The notes under the pieces: model-generated
What the model was told of the DNA's origin: nothing
Databases searched by the model: none
What the model saw: only the letters and a program-made list of their open reading frames with translations
Made by a program: the position numbers and the translations under genes
Shown: one piece after another, positions 46,067 to 58,500 of the stretch
Position numbering within the stretch: the stretch's first letter is position 1
Layout: each line of letters opens with the position of its first letter
NCBI GenBank assembly: GCA_029948255.1
Contig: JALIZF010001791.1
Location: 62,001-126,000, forward strand
Origin: Telmatactis stephensoni
Lineage: Eukaryota; Cnidaria; Anthozoa; Actiniaria; Isophelliidae
Reading direction: 5' to 3'
DNA length: 64,000 bases

Positions 46067-49000
46067 ATGTATTGTGTTGGCACTGCTTTATTGTGCTTTG
46101 TGTTAAGGACGATAACACTGAGTGGACAAGCCAAAGCAAGTTTGGATCCAAGTGGAACCAATGTCTGCAGCAAACAAGCAAGGTATAGGACTTGAATTGT
46201 ACTGATTTATGGATTTTAATATGATCACGTGTGAACTATAAAATAAATAAATTAGGAGTAGCTCATCACCCTTCCTTGCAGCTAAGTGCTGAATTATGAA
46301 GGGCGCAGCTCAACGTGATCGAGTCGAAGGTTTACAAGGGCGCTTTCATAACGAGACAATTGAACAATCACACATTTACATACAAATTTACATACACATA
46401 CACGTAGCAGCCACCACACGACCCATGTCTGATCACGGAGCACAGCTTAGATCGAAACTAGTTCGTTTTTAATGAGGGAGGAAAAACCGGAGAACCCCAG
46501 AGAAAAAACCCTCGAAGCAAGGGAGAGAACGAACAAGAAACTCAAGCCACATGTGATGCCCCGTCTGGGGATCGAACGAGGGACCACAGCGGTGACAGAC
46601 CGGCGCTCTCACCGCTCAGCCACCCTTGCTTCCCTATTCGGAACAACTGTTGATACTGCTCGCTAAAATTAAGGATTTTCGCGGACTTTCAGGACGTTTC
46701 GGGGAAATCCGGATTTTATTTCTTAGTTTCTTTATGGACGGTTTATATCCGATTCAAAGCAATGCTTACGATATGATCAATTGAAAAAATCAAGACCACA
46801 CCAAAGAAAACTATTATAAAAGGGAAAACGAAAGAAAAAGTAATTCAACCATGTTCATGTGAAAATGATCACACAATTACAGTAACACTCTCTTGTATGT
46901 TTGTCTTTGGTTTAGTTATGTCCAAGTATACATAGCATCTTATCAGAAAAGTGTTACGAAGCGAGTTAGTTATCTGTGCGATTTTTGGAAAAAGTGTTAT
47001 AAGAATCAGTAAGTAAACCTAGTGTAGACCTATATTGCTAAGGAAAGCGCCCAAATGAAGGGGAGGGGGGCTTGAGGGCATTTGGCCGAACACGGGTAGT
47101 GTGCGGCGCCACGACCCAGGCCGGAAATACCCCAAAATTCAGCGCCAAACTGGAAAAAAAATCACTTTTCAACGCATCCTAGATAGTAGAAAAAGTTAAC
47201 TGATTGTGAGGGTTTTTCATTGCCAGCGCAAAATCAGTAATGCTTCTCCAAAAATGGTTTTACCAATTTTGCGAACCTAAACTCCAGTCCTGTCACGTTT
47301 CACATCCATATTATACCCCCTTCCCCCCCCCCCCCCCCCCCCCACCCCCACGGGTGAAAAGCGAGAGGAATTTTGCCTCCGGGAAAGTGAAAGCAATTTT
47401 GCAAAATTATATCATATGCAAAATAGCTTGATACCCTTTGAATCTTTTGAATCTAGCGAGAATGCTTGTAATCAATACATTTCTCCACGGCTTTTCCCAT
47501 CGCAATTTTGCTGTCTGATTTTCAAAGCAGCGATGGTCTGAGGGGGTGGGGGTGGTAAGACGTGCACGCAAGAATTGCCCACGTAAACGCATCTGAACAA
47601 AATGCGCGCGAAAAAAAAATTTCAGCTAATTCTCGGACGTACGTTCATTTTTTTATGTCGGGAGTGAGAAAAACGTGTTTACCATTGCTATGTTTTTATG
47701 CTTTCATTTTATTCTTGCTCGTGCAAGGGTTTACTACATGGCTGCTCATAAATATTTGTACAGAACGGCTTACAAGACTATATACTTCTGCTGTAATGGC
47801 TGGAGTCAAGTTGGCACATCGTGTACAACACGTATGTATGATAAATCACGTAATGTAACGATTCAATAACACAACGTATATAATGAAATGTATTCATTAA
47901 ACTGTATGAGTGAGATATTGTTCCGATATATAGTATATGTTATGTTATTGAATTGTTCCGTTCTGTTATTTGAGGTGCCTCATCGAGATATCTATTCGTT
48001 TGTGCATTCATATTAATCACTGAATCGTTTGCACTTTTGAGGCACCATACACCGTGTATTTTCTGCTTTGAAAAGTGCAGAATCGTTTACTGGCTTTAGT
48101 TCTTGTCCATTATTCGAATCTAATCTGCTGTTTAGTATAGCTTGATGAAATACCTGTCTATTACCTGAATACAAATCTGATCAGTGAAGGGGATTTGGAA
48201 AAATATCGACTTAGATATTATTAAATAGTGTGATGATTGATCGAATAATTGATTTTTATCATATCATAAAGCAATATGTTCTCAAGGATGTCCTAATGGT
48301 AACTGCACCGGTCCTAATGCCTGTTCATGCTTCTCTTGTTACCATGGCAACTCATGTAGACAACGTAAGCATCGTGCGGATGTACTGTATTTTTTTAGCA
48401 AAGCTCTTTCCTTCTCATTCAGTCCCTAATTCCCTTTCCTTCCCATACCTAAATATAATTTTTGTTGATTTTATGCCCGTTTTGGTTTTACCCGTTGTTT
48501 TACTGTATTTCCTCACGACAGCTTGTCCTTCGAATAAATGGGGTCCCGGATGTACCAGCACGTGCAAGTGCAACAATGACGCGACTTGCAACAAACGTAA
48601 CGGCTCCTGCTCGTGCTCACCTGGTTGGCAAGGAGATACATGTGAGTTGCCATGCAAACAAGGTTTCTATGGTAACTACTGCTTGCAAATGTGCGCATGT
48701 CAAAACAATGCTACCTGTGATCACGTGACAGGCAAATGTTTTTGTGAACCCGGCTATCAGGGAAAGTTATGCGAGAAACCTTGTCCTGCTGGTTTCTATG
48801 GAAACGGATGCTCACAAAAGTGCAAATGTATCCGTGGATCTTGTGATCACGTGAGTGGCACGTGCTCTTGTCCAAATGGGTACATGGGAACGAGGTATGT
48901 ATCCTAATAAACTAGGTAATTATTTTCTTCAAACACGTCTCAACTGCTGCCAATAATATCTCTTTATATACTTAATTATTTCTGCATCGCGATTATCAGT

Positions 49001-50710
49001 CGGAGACATCAAAAACTCACTTAAACGTTACGTTGTTTTTAGGTGTGGTGAGTCGTGTCCCGATCACACGTTTGGAACAAACTGTTCCCAAGTCTGCTCC
49101 TGTCCTACAAATTCTACTTGCATTTCAGTTGACGGTTCATGCGTCTGCGCAAAGGGTTTTACAGGAGAATCGTGTGAAAGTAAGTGCTCATTGGGTTACT
49201 ATGGCAACAACTGTCAATCAAAATGTAATTGTAATGAAGGTCAGACATGTGACCCTGTCGATGGGAGATGTATATGTGGTATCACGTGTCGAAAAGGTAA
49301 TTATAAACGACAATATGTAGGCCGATAAACTCCAAGTTATTAGAAGATGACTCCGCTCGCGCTGACAAATACACCTTTTTCGAGTTTGTTCATACCACCG
49401 TCAAATTAGACAACAGGCGCACTGGCGCAGGGTTAGCGTCGAGACAAGGTCGATTATTGGTAAATACCAGTGACAAAAGCAATACATTTTGACTAAGAAC
49501 AATGCAGAAATGAAGGCTAACCCTGCATAAATGCGCCTTTATGTTAAGAAGCTCAGCGGACTCAAGCAAATGGAAATTGGAATAATTATGTTCAAAATGA
49601 CCGACGTAGACGTCAGGAAGAGGGCGCGAGTGAAAATGAAAAGTGAAATGGCGTGCTGAACGCGTCGTCACAACCTTGTCACGGTAGTCACGCAACGAAC
49701 AAACGTGACGTCATCTCACGTGCTGTTCTCGCGTGGCGTCACGTATGCTAAATATGCATATTAAATCTAACATGCTGGCCAATCAGAAAGCGCTGTATTG
49801 TTTTATTGCCTTACATAAAGCATAAAACCTTTACAACATGAGAAATGGATGTTCATTGAATTCATAGCCTTTCGGGAAAAAATTCCTACAAGGTTTTCTC
49901 CTTTCTCTCCTCCTTCCTCATTAGCACTTTTTACACATTTCGATATGATTGTTTGAATATATTTTAGGAGACAAAGCTTCAAAAAACAAAAGAAGTGACA
50001 ACAAAGAAGACACGCTTCTACCTATCGTCCTCAGCGTATCTGTTCTAGTCATTGTTGCTTGTGTTGTTATCGGTTTCGTGGCTTATCGCCGAAAAAGCAG
50101 TCAGCAAACACGAAAACAAACCGAACGTAACAATCCTGTCTACGATAACCCACAAACTAACACAGCTCTACAAGACGAAGGTGAGAATAGAGAAATGTTG
50201 AGCACGAATGTGGTAGAAAACCCGTATCAAGGCCTGGCACCAATGCAATCTCATGGCCGTCATGGTCATGGCGTCAGACCAGGTTGTGATATAGAAACAG
50301 ATATAGAAACAGATACCAATGGAATAGAAATCCCGGGTATTTCTAATGAAGTGTATCAGTCACTGACGTTGAACAGCGAGAAACCAAGCTACATGGAGCT
50401 AACAAATGCGGTACAAAGTCCGTATCAAGGCCTGGCACCCAGGCAAACTTATGGCCGTCATGGTCATGACGTCAGACCCGTTGCTATAGAAACAGATACC
50501 AATGGAATAGAAAACCCGGGTATTTCTAATGAAATGTATCAGTCACTGACGAAGAATCCTGGTGATGTTTATCAGCCTCTAAAAAAGTCAAGTAATAAAG
50601 GAAGTAATAAAACTAAATCCCCGGTACCCTACAATACTTCGGAATCTCCTGTACTCTACGGGAATTTAGGAAAGAAGATTGCCAGTCTAATGATGATGAA
50701 CTTCATGTAA
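46067..50710 (+). CDS. receptor F: EMI-6xEGF-TM receptor, tail truncated by 1-bp deletion
   Basis: Exons 46067-46182, 46916-47008, 47728-47831, 48272-48364, 48522-48894, 49043-49296 and 49968-50710. The frame is intact until near 50676, where one C present in G is missing (aaagaagatt versus aaagaacgatt). The protein then ends KIASLMMMNFM at TAA 50708-50710, 591 residues. The lost 64-residue end would hold YENL, YLPV and YEIL and is still readable downstream to 50907. NPVY, the Y474/Y486/Y497 series and Y535/Y546 remain, so the shortened tail could still signal. Exon 4 has Cys for a conserved Gly (FSCYHG), leaving an odd cysteine. It is nearly identical to G. It may be a functional short-tail variant, an early pseudogene or a sequencing indel. 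Confidence 0.85.
46233..46636 (-). mobile_element. tRNA-derived SINE in receptor F intron 1
   Basis: On the minus strand the head reads GGGTGGCTGAGCGGTGAGAG (A box) followed by GTTCGATCC (B box), as in RNA polymerase III tRNA promoters. Receptors D and E lack it at the same site (gtgtgacat-attcgg). The same copy is in G at about 55727-56130, so insertion preceded the F/G duplication. Confidence 0.75.
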
Positions 50711-51073
50711 CCGTGCTACCAGACCTTGAATGTAGCAAAGAACAGGAAAGGAAATCTCCGATAGCCGACAAAACTTCGGATTCCTCACCACTCTACGAGA
50801 ATTTAATTGATGAATGCCGGAGTAATGGTGATGAACTATACTTACCAGTACTTGCTGATCATGACGATACTCAACCTACATACGAAATATTGCCTGCTTC
50901 AAGCTAGAAATTGAACTATGATCTACGAAGCACAACTTGAACCTGATGACATATTTGTAATGAATTTGTACATTAATGAGAGAGGTTTTTCACTTACTAT
51001 CAAACTAGAAATGCTACAAAAACCGGAACAAATCATATAGGCTTAGTTAAAAACCCTGCTATGATCTGTAGTG

Positions 51074-51168
51074 AATAAACTATTGGGACTTGTAGTGAAT
51101 GATAGAAAATGACAGTGATCAGTTAGGATGAACTGATTTGATCATTAACATTCTTCGCATGCAATAAA
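51074..51168 (+). terminator. candidate polyadenylation signals of receptor F
   Basis: AATAAA at 51074-51079 and 51163-51168, conserved with E and G. Confidence 0.6.
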
Positions 51169-51238
51169 GTTTTGGCGACTTCCGTCTCGTTTAAGCGCTA
51201 ATCTCAATTAAGCTTATCAAACATAACTTCCTAATTTT

Positions 51239-52773
51239 AGGGGTATAGAATGGTGTCTAAAAAATAAAGAGGCTCGCAAAAATTTGGACAAGGCTCGGAA
51301 GCTCGGCGATAAATCAACGGGGGCTCGGATTTGATTTTTGTGGAGGCTCGGAGGCTCGGATTTTTCAAGACATTAGGCTCGGAATCTCGGAATTTTCAAA
51401 TGCTGGGGTCGGAAGCTCGGATTTCGGATTTTGCATGTCGGCTAATGAAAGCGTCGGAGTAATAAAAACGATGGCAAAATAGAATGAAGAGTGATGTTCA
51501 TATTACTTTCTCACTTTCGACATCGTACTATCTATATTTCTACTTACGAAGCAACGTTAAGGCGGTGTTACACGAGACGATTTTTAACGACGATTTTCAG
51601 CGCAACGGCGTTGCGTTAAAAATCTATCTCGTGTAACATGACACTTGGAACGATTTTTCTTGCAATTTTCGCTTCGGCAACGCGTTTGCGAGTTTTTGCA
51701 TCCAAGTCAGAAACTCGCAACACAAAATATAGCAAGTTGTTGCATCGTTGCAACGTTGCGCGGGAAATCGCCGTTAAAAATCGTCTCGTGTAACACTGCC
51801 TTTAGTAATACCGCTTTATAAGCTTTCCATGTTTATTTTTGTCAATGATTAACAAAAACACTAACAACAATTATGGCACTGATTCAGTTTGATTACTTTA
51901 AATTTAACGTCTCAAAATTAAAAAGTTATAATGTATTTAAGCTCATGTAGATAAGAAGAAAATTTCAATCAATTAAAATGCCAATTAGTCCATTTCCAAC
52001 TCAGAAATGTAAAACTTTGAGACTACTTTTCAAAAACTTTAGCTGTTAGCTGTTTAGCACCGCAGGAAACTTACGCGGCAGTAAAAGACCTATAGCTATT
52101 AGACTAGACTTGAATCAGAAGCTATCAGATACTCAAAGTTACATGCATAAGTCTAGTATTTCCAGTTCAAAATAATCTAAATACAAAGTTCTGAAGTTCT
52201 GAGACGAGTAGTTGGATGTCCGATAACATATTTCAAATCTACTAAGACTATGCACAAAATAAGACTCGTAGATTCAGATTTCAAGGTCATCTACATCGCA
52301 TAAACAATAATAATTTATTAGAAAATGTTACAAACTAACTTACCGTCTCCACGTTCTTCATTTACCATTTTACCACCTACTACTCTAACTCTACTGCTTT
52401 ATGGCACGCGCTGCCACGATGAACGATGCTAAGTACTACACGTGAATGAGTTGATAAAAGGCTTTGAACCCAAACCAGGTTTGCGGTAGCATAGTAGAAG
52501 ATTTACTCAAGCGATAATTGATAGCTAACGGAAGTTGAACAGACCATTTTGAATGACGCATTATCAGCCGCTTTAGCCTGTTAACACTGGTTTAGCACAA
52601 ATTTAGCGACTCGGACTCGGGTTTTCATACCATTTTAAGTTCCCGCAGGCTCGAATTTTTAAAACACAGAGGCTCGGGCTCGGATTTCTATTTTAGCCAA
52701 AGGCTCGGACTCGGATTTTAAAACAAGAGGCTCGCAAGCTCGCGAGGCTCGGATTTTACCATTCTATACCCCT
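51239..52773. mobile_element. 1535-bp transposon between receptors F and G
   Basis: The tips AGGGGTATAGAATGGT and ACCATTCTATACCCCT are exact inverted repeats. AATTTT is duplicated at 51233-51238 and 52774-52779. The empty site cctaattttgtaagaaatg is intact after receptor E (about 43290). Both subterminal regions carry many ggctcgga motifs. There is no coding sequence, so it is non-autonomous. A six-base duplication does not point to one superfamily. A smaller MITE is nested inside. Confidence 0.88.
51560..51801. mobile_element. nested MITE, AGGC..GCCT family, TTA target duplication
   Basis: The ends AGGCGGTGTTACACGAGACG and CGTCTCGTGTAACACTGCCT pair, with TTA at 51557-51559 and 51802-51804. 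Same family type as 4694-5110. Confidence 0.85.
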
Positions 52774-53112
52774 AATTTTGTAAGAAATGTTGAAAATAAA
52801 GAATAAAGAAAACGAAAATGAAAAGAAAAAAGTGAAATGACAACGTACAATCAGCGTACACTGCGTCCAGTGTTCTGTTAAAGGGCCAACATCAACCGCG
52901 ATCCTTTGCGCGCCTCAATTAATTTTCGTATACGAAACTGATTCCGCCATCTTGAAGTGTTAGTAGTGTAATCAAATGCAATCTTAAAACATCCACGTTA
53001 TATTTATAATATCGACTAGCATTTTTTGTTCAGAAGATTCTTCGAAGTCATTTCTCTTTTTAGTTTCGTATATTTATGTTGTATGTAGGTTTTAAATCTC
53101 AAATTTGTGCTT

Positions 53113-53441
53113 ATGTCGAAGGCGACTCGACATCGATCGTGGGGAAGGCCTAGCCGTCCAGCAAAGGAGAAAATGGTAAGACTTCGAGAATCTGTATACG
53201 ATCTGTTCTTACAACGAAAGATGGAAATGGGCTTTGAAAAGGTTTCAAATAGTGAATTTATAGAAGTTTTACTCCATCGTGTGGACATAAACAATTCAAG
53301 GTAAGGAAGTTTGTAAACTATTCTTGACACCGACAGTAAAAACTCATCGTCTTGATTGGTTATTTTTTGCTTTCTTTTTTCCTACCAAAAGTATGAAGTT
53401 ATCTGGTAATGAAGAACTCCCACCAGACTGTCTTGTAGATG
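53113..53441 (+). CDS. two-exon gene fragment, copy 2 (open), family unknown
   Basis: Exon 53113-53300 (ATG, 62 codons plus 2 nt, GTAAGG donor) and exon 53392-53441 (acceptor ...ccaaaag, donor GTAAGT) join in phase. They encode MSKATRHRSWGRPSRP, a segment LRESVYDLFLQRKMEMGFEK, NSEFIEVLLHRVD and KLSGNEELPPDCLVD. I do not recognise the family. The frame stays open to the last donor, but no further exon was found before receptor G. It is probably a captured 5' fragment duplicated with the F/G block. Confidence 0.5.
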
Positions 53442-53780
53442 GTAAGTACCTTAGTCGATCGTAATTACTTGCCTGGAAATATTTTTACAGTACCAGTACC
53501 GATTACAATCCTGAATGTGATGTAACTTAGGGAGTGTTTACATGACAATAGGATCCAGCAGGCGAATCATCCTAACTGCTATACAATACGAATACGAGCA
53601 ACAAAATCACTGAACTTGTCTAGCAACATTGCTGTGAAAGAAGTTGAAGAGCGATGCTGCGCGTTTTTCTACCCGAGCACAAACTTGTCTCGCAACAAAA
53701 TAGTTTGCTGCAAGTTGAGTAAATCCTGACTTCTGATTGGATCAATCACGAACACGAAGGAAGCCATTTCGCAGCTTACT

Positions 53781-53847
53781 GTCACATTTAGTCTTATAAC
53801 TTCTTTGGTAGGTGTACCGATATGACTGGTTGTAACTCTGTCGATAA
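53781..53847 (-). pseudogene. relic of a C-type EMI exon 2 upstream of receptor G
   Basis: Counterpart of 44281-44351: minus-strand similarity to receptor C exon 2 on its acceptor side, then loss of homology. Confidence 0.65.
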
Positions 53848-55062
53848 CTAAGAATAATAAAAACAGTCATTAGAAATCGGGTCAATGTTAACATGAAAGC
53901 AAACAGCTATATGTCCAAGGTTGTTGGCTATCGATCTAAAAGATCGGTCCAAAATGTTTGTATAAGAATTCTGTTTGTAAAGACGTCAACGAAGTGTACA
54001 TATAGATGAATTTTTTTTGTTTGGATGAAAAGTTTAGAAGTTCTTATAAATTTTTATATTTTATTTTATTTTTCTCAGAGAGTTACAAGAGAATCAAAAA
54101 CCCTACTATTTCTATTTGATAACAGAAACAAGAACTGAAGCCTCAATCCGTTGCCAATAAAATGAGCTTTTATCATGTAATTCCAAAATTCACAGGACAG
54201 AAGAATGATAATTACTAAAACTGGAAAGAGTACGTCAAAACTAGTAAAACTGTGAAGTTTGAATGAAGTAAGTTCAATAAGGCAAAACTCAAGAAGACTG
54301 ATAATTTTTCAAAAATCAGTCCAAATTTTGTATGAAAAAATTCGTTGTTAGGCAGGAGAGGTTTTCTTACAAAATTCACACTTTTCAAAAATCATATATT
54401 TGCGATTTTTTTTTTTTTTTTTGCATGCTAATTATAAAATGTTCTTTCCAGCTGCTTTGGTAATTATTTTTCTGTTTTCAAGTTTAAAAATTCTTGATAA
54501 GAGCTCATTAAATAAACTACTCACTGGAACTTTTTGTCCATTTCCTATGACAGGAAACTATATGTAGGAAACTGCAACTTCCTACGTATTTCCTATGATT
54601 GGAAATTGAAACGTAGGAAGTTCGTAGGAAAATGAAATTCCCCATGAGGTGGAAAATGTTATCAGTTCCTATGATAGGAAATACTAATTGTATTATTTCC
54701 TATTATAGGAAACATGTAGACAAATGGAATTTCCTATGGTATGAAATATCTAGGAAATATGTAGGAATCTGCAATTTCCTATGATAGGAATTGGACAGAA
54801 TATAATATAATAACCATAAACACGTTTTGTTTTGGGGATAGACATAGCTAGACATTATGGAACTGACTAAAGGGTCTGAAATCTTCAGTACTAGTAACTT
54901 TGGTCTCCCATCACCGACTAGTTTCATTTTCGAGAATGAAGAAGAAACGTTAGAAGACCAAAGATACAGCGACACTTGTTGTAACGTGTTTTGAATACAA
55001 ATAAAATACTTTCCCGTTTCAAAATATATGACCGACTCACTTCAATCGTAACAAGAACTTGC

Positions 55063-55184
55063 CTGACTTTCTTGGAGCAGACGTTGTGTCCTTTTGGGTG
55101 AAGAGTTTCTGTGCTTTCATCGAGAAAAACCAGTAGAAACACACAGAAACTTAACCAGATTACTGTATAATTTGCTGTAGACAT
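55063..55184 (-). pseudogene. orphan signal-peptide exon (C-type) upstream of receptor G
   Basis: Minus-strand MSTANYTVIWLSFCVFLLVF through NVCSKKV, 122 nt like exon 1 of B and C, but with a GC donor. The partner exons are missing, as in front of F. Confidence 0.8.
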
Positions 55185-55560
55185 TTAATGCTCGGTAAAG
55201 CGAACAGAAATACAATGTAACAATTAACTTTAAGGATTCAGTCGAGGTGCGCAGTTTGCTGCTGATCGAAGCCGCAATAATATTGTTAATATTTTAGTTT
55301 CACTAAAAAAGTCTGACGTATCGTAGGTTGCGTTAGCAATTCCCCTTTCCTTTCCTATTGTTTACTCATTCATACTTTCATTATAAAACACTGGCAATTC
55401 CCAAGGAAATATCATGTGATCTAAAATAGGCAACATTGACTAAATACCTCTCCATAATCTCTCCTATTCCTTCAATTATATTTTGTTTTCTAAGAAAGAC
55501 CTGTAATAAGTCGCCAATTACAGAATTACTAAGGCTATAACAAAGTTATTGTCTGTCCTA

Positions 55561-58500
55561 ATGTATTGTGTTGGCACTGCTTTATTGTGCTTTGTGTTAA
55601 GGACGATAACACTGAGTGGACAAGCCAAAGCAAGTTTGGATCCAAGTGGAACCAATGTCTGCAGCAAACAAGCAAGGTATAGGACTTGAATTGTACTGAT
55701 TTATGGATTTTAATATGATCACGTGTGAACTATAAAATAAATAAATTAGGAGTAGCTCATCACCCTTCCTTGCAGCTAAGTGCTGAATTATGAAGGGCGC
55801 AGCTCAACGTGATCGAGTCGAAGGTTTACAAGGGCGCTTTCATAACGAGACAATTGAACAATCACACATTTACATACAAATTTACATACACATACACGTA
55901 GCAGCCACCACACGACCCATGTCTGATCACGGAGCACAGCTTAGATCGAAACTAGTTCGTTTTTAATGAGGGAGGAAAAACCGGAGAACCCCAGAGAAAA
56001 AACCCTCGAAGCAAGGGAGAGAACGAACAAGAAACTCAAGCCACATGTGATGCCCCGTCTGGGGATCGAACGAGGGACCACAGCGGTGACAGACCGGCGC
56101 TCTCACCGCTCAGCCACCCTTGCTTCCCTATTCGGAACAACTGTTGATACTGCTCGCTAAAATTAAGGATTTTCGCGGACTTTCAGGACGTTTCGGGGAA
56201 ATCCGGATTTTATTTCTTAGTTTCTTTATGGACGGTTTATATCCGATTCAAAGCAATGCTTACGATATGATCAATTGAAAAAATCAAGACCACACCAAAG
56301 AAAACTATTATAAAAGGGAAAACGAAAGAAAAAGTAATTCAACCATGTTCATGTGAAAATGATCACACAATTACAGTAACACTCTCTTGTATGTTTGTCT
56401 TTGGTTTAGTTATGTCCAAGTATACATAGCATCTTATCAGAAAAGTGTTACGAAGCGAGTTAGTTATCTGTGCGATTTTTGGAAAAAGTGTTATAAGAAT
56501 CAGTAAGTAAACCTAGTGTAGACCTATATTGCTAAGGAAAGCGCCCAAATGAAGGGGAGGGGGGCTTGAGGGCATTTGGCCGAACACGGGTAGTGTGCGG
56601 CGCCACGACCCAGGCCGGAAATACCCCAAAATTCAGCGCCAAACTGGAAAAAAAATCACTTTTCAACGCATCCTAGATAGTAGAAAAAGTTAACTGATTG
56701 TGAGGGTTTTTCATTGCCAGCGCAAAATCAGTAATGCTTCTCCAAAAATGGTTTTACCAATTTTGCGAACCTAAACTCCAGTCCTGTCACGTTTCACATC
56801 CATATTATACCCCCTTCCCCCCCCCCCCCCCACCCCCACGGGTGAAAAGCGAGAGGAATTTTGCCTCCGGGAAAGTGAAAGCAATTTTGCAAAATTATAT
56901 CATATGCAAAATAGCTTGATACCCTTTGAATCTTTTGAATCTAGCGAGAATGCTTGTAATCAATACATTTCTCCACGGCTTTTCCCATCGCAATTTTGCT
57001 GTCTGATTTTCAAAGCAGCGATGGTCTGAGGGGGTGGGGGTGGTAAGACGTGCACGCAAGAATTGCCCACGTAAACGCATCTGAACAAAATGCGCGCGAA
57101 AAAAAAATTTCAGCTAATTCTCGGACGTACGTTCATTTTTTTATGTCGGGAGTGAGAAAAACGTGTTTACCATTGCTATGTTTTTATGCTTTCATTTTAT
57201 TCTTGCTCGTGCAAGGGTTTACTACATGGCTGCTCATAAATATTTGTACAGAACGGCTTACAAGACTATATACTTCTGCTGTAATGGCTGGAGTCAAGTT
57301 GGCACATCGTGTACAACACGTATGTATGATAAATCACGTAATGTAACGATTCAATAACACAACGTATATAATGAAATGTATTCATTAAACTGTATGAGTG
57401 AGATATTGTTCCGATATATAGTATATGTTATGTTATTGAATTGTTCCGTTCTGCTATTTGAGGTGCCTCATCGAGACATCTATTCGTTTGTGCATTCATA
57501 TTAATCACTGGATCGTTTACACTTTTGAGGCACCATACACCGTGTATTTTCTGCTTTGAAAAGTGCAGAATCGTTTACTGGCTTTAGTTCTTGTCCATTA
57601 TTCGAATCTAATCTGCTGTTTAGTATAGCTTGATGAAATACCTGTCTATTACCTGAATACAAATCTGATCAGTGAAGGGGATTTGGAAAAATATCGACTT
57701 AGATATTATTAAATAGTGTGATGATTGATCGAGTAATTGATTTTTATCATATCATAAAGCAATATGTTCTCAAGGATGTTCTAATGGTAACTGCACCGGT
57801 CCTAATGCCTGTTCATGCTTCTCTGGTTACCATGGCAACTCATGTAGACAACGTAAGCATCGTGCGGATGTACTGTATCTTTTTAGCAAAGCTCTTTCCT
57901 TCTCATTCAGTCCCTAATTCCCTTTCCTTCCCATACCTAAATATAATTTTTGTTGATTTTATGCCCGTTTTGGTTTTACCCGTTGTTTTACTGTATTTCC
58001 TCACGACAGCTTGTCCTTCGAATAAGTGGGGTCCCGGATGTACCAGCACGTGCAAGTGCAACAATGACGCGACTTGCAACAAACGTAACGGCTCCTGTTC
58101 GTGCTCACCTGGTTGGCAAGGAGATACATGTGCGTTGCCATGCAAACAAGGTTTCTATGGTAACTACTGCTTGCAAATGTGCGCATGTCAAAACAATGCT
58201 ACCTGTGATCACGTGACAGGCAAATGTTTTTGTGAACCCGGCTATCAGGGAAAGGTATGCGAGAAACCTTGTCCTGCTGGTTTCTATGGAAACGGATGCT
58301 CAAAAAAGTGCAAATGTATCCGTGGATCTTGTGATCACGTGAGTGGCACGTGCTCTTGTCCAAATGGGTACATGGGAACGAGGTATGTATCCTAATAAAC
58401 TAGTTAATTATTTTCTTCAAACACGTCTCAACTGCTGCCAATAATATCTCTTTATATACTTAATTATTTCTGCATCGTGATTATCATCGGAGACATCAAA

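Noticed and set aside
46560..46630. A functional tRNA gene
   Set aside because: A and B boxes are present but the cloverleaf arms do not close and the sequence continues into a SINE body.
46472..46666. A 64-codon frame MREEKPENPREK (also at 55966-56160)
   Set aside because: It is antisense to a tRNA-derived SINE and is not a gene.
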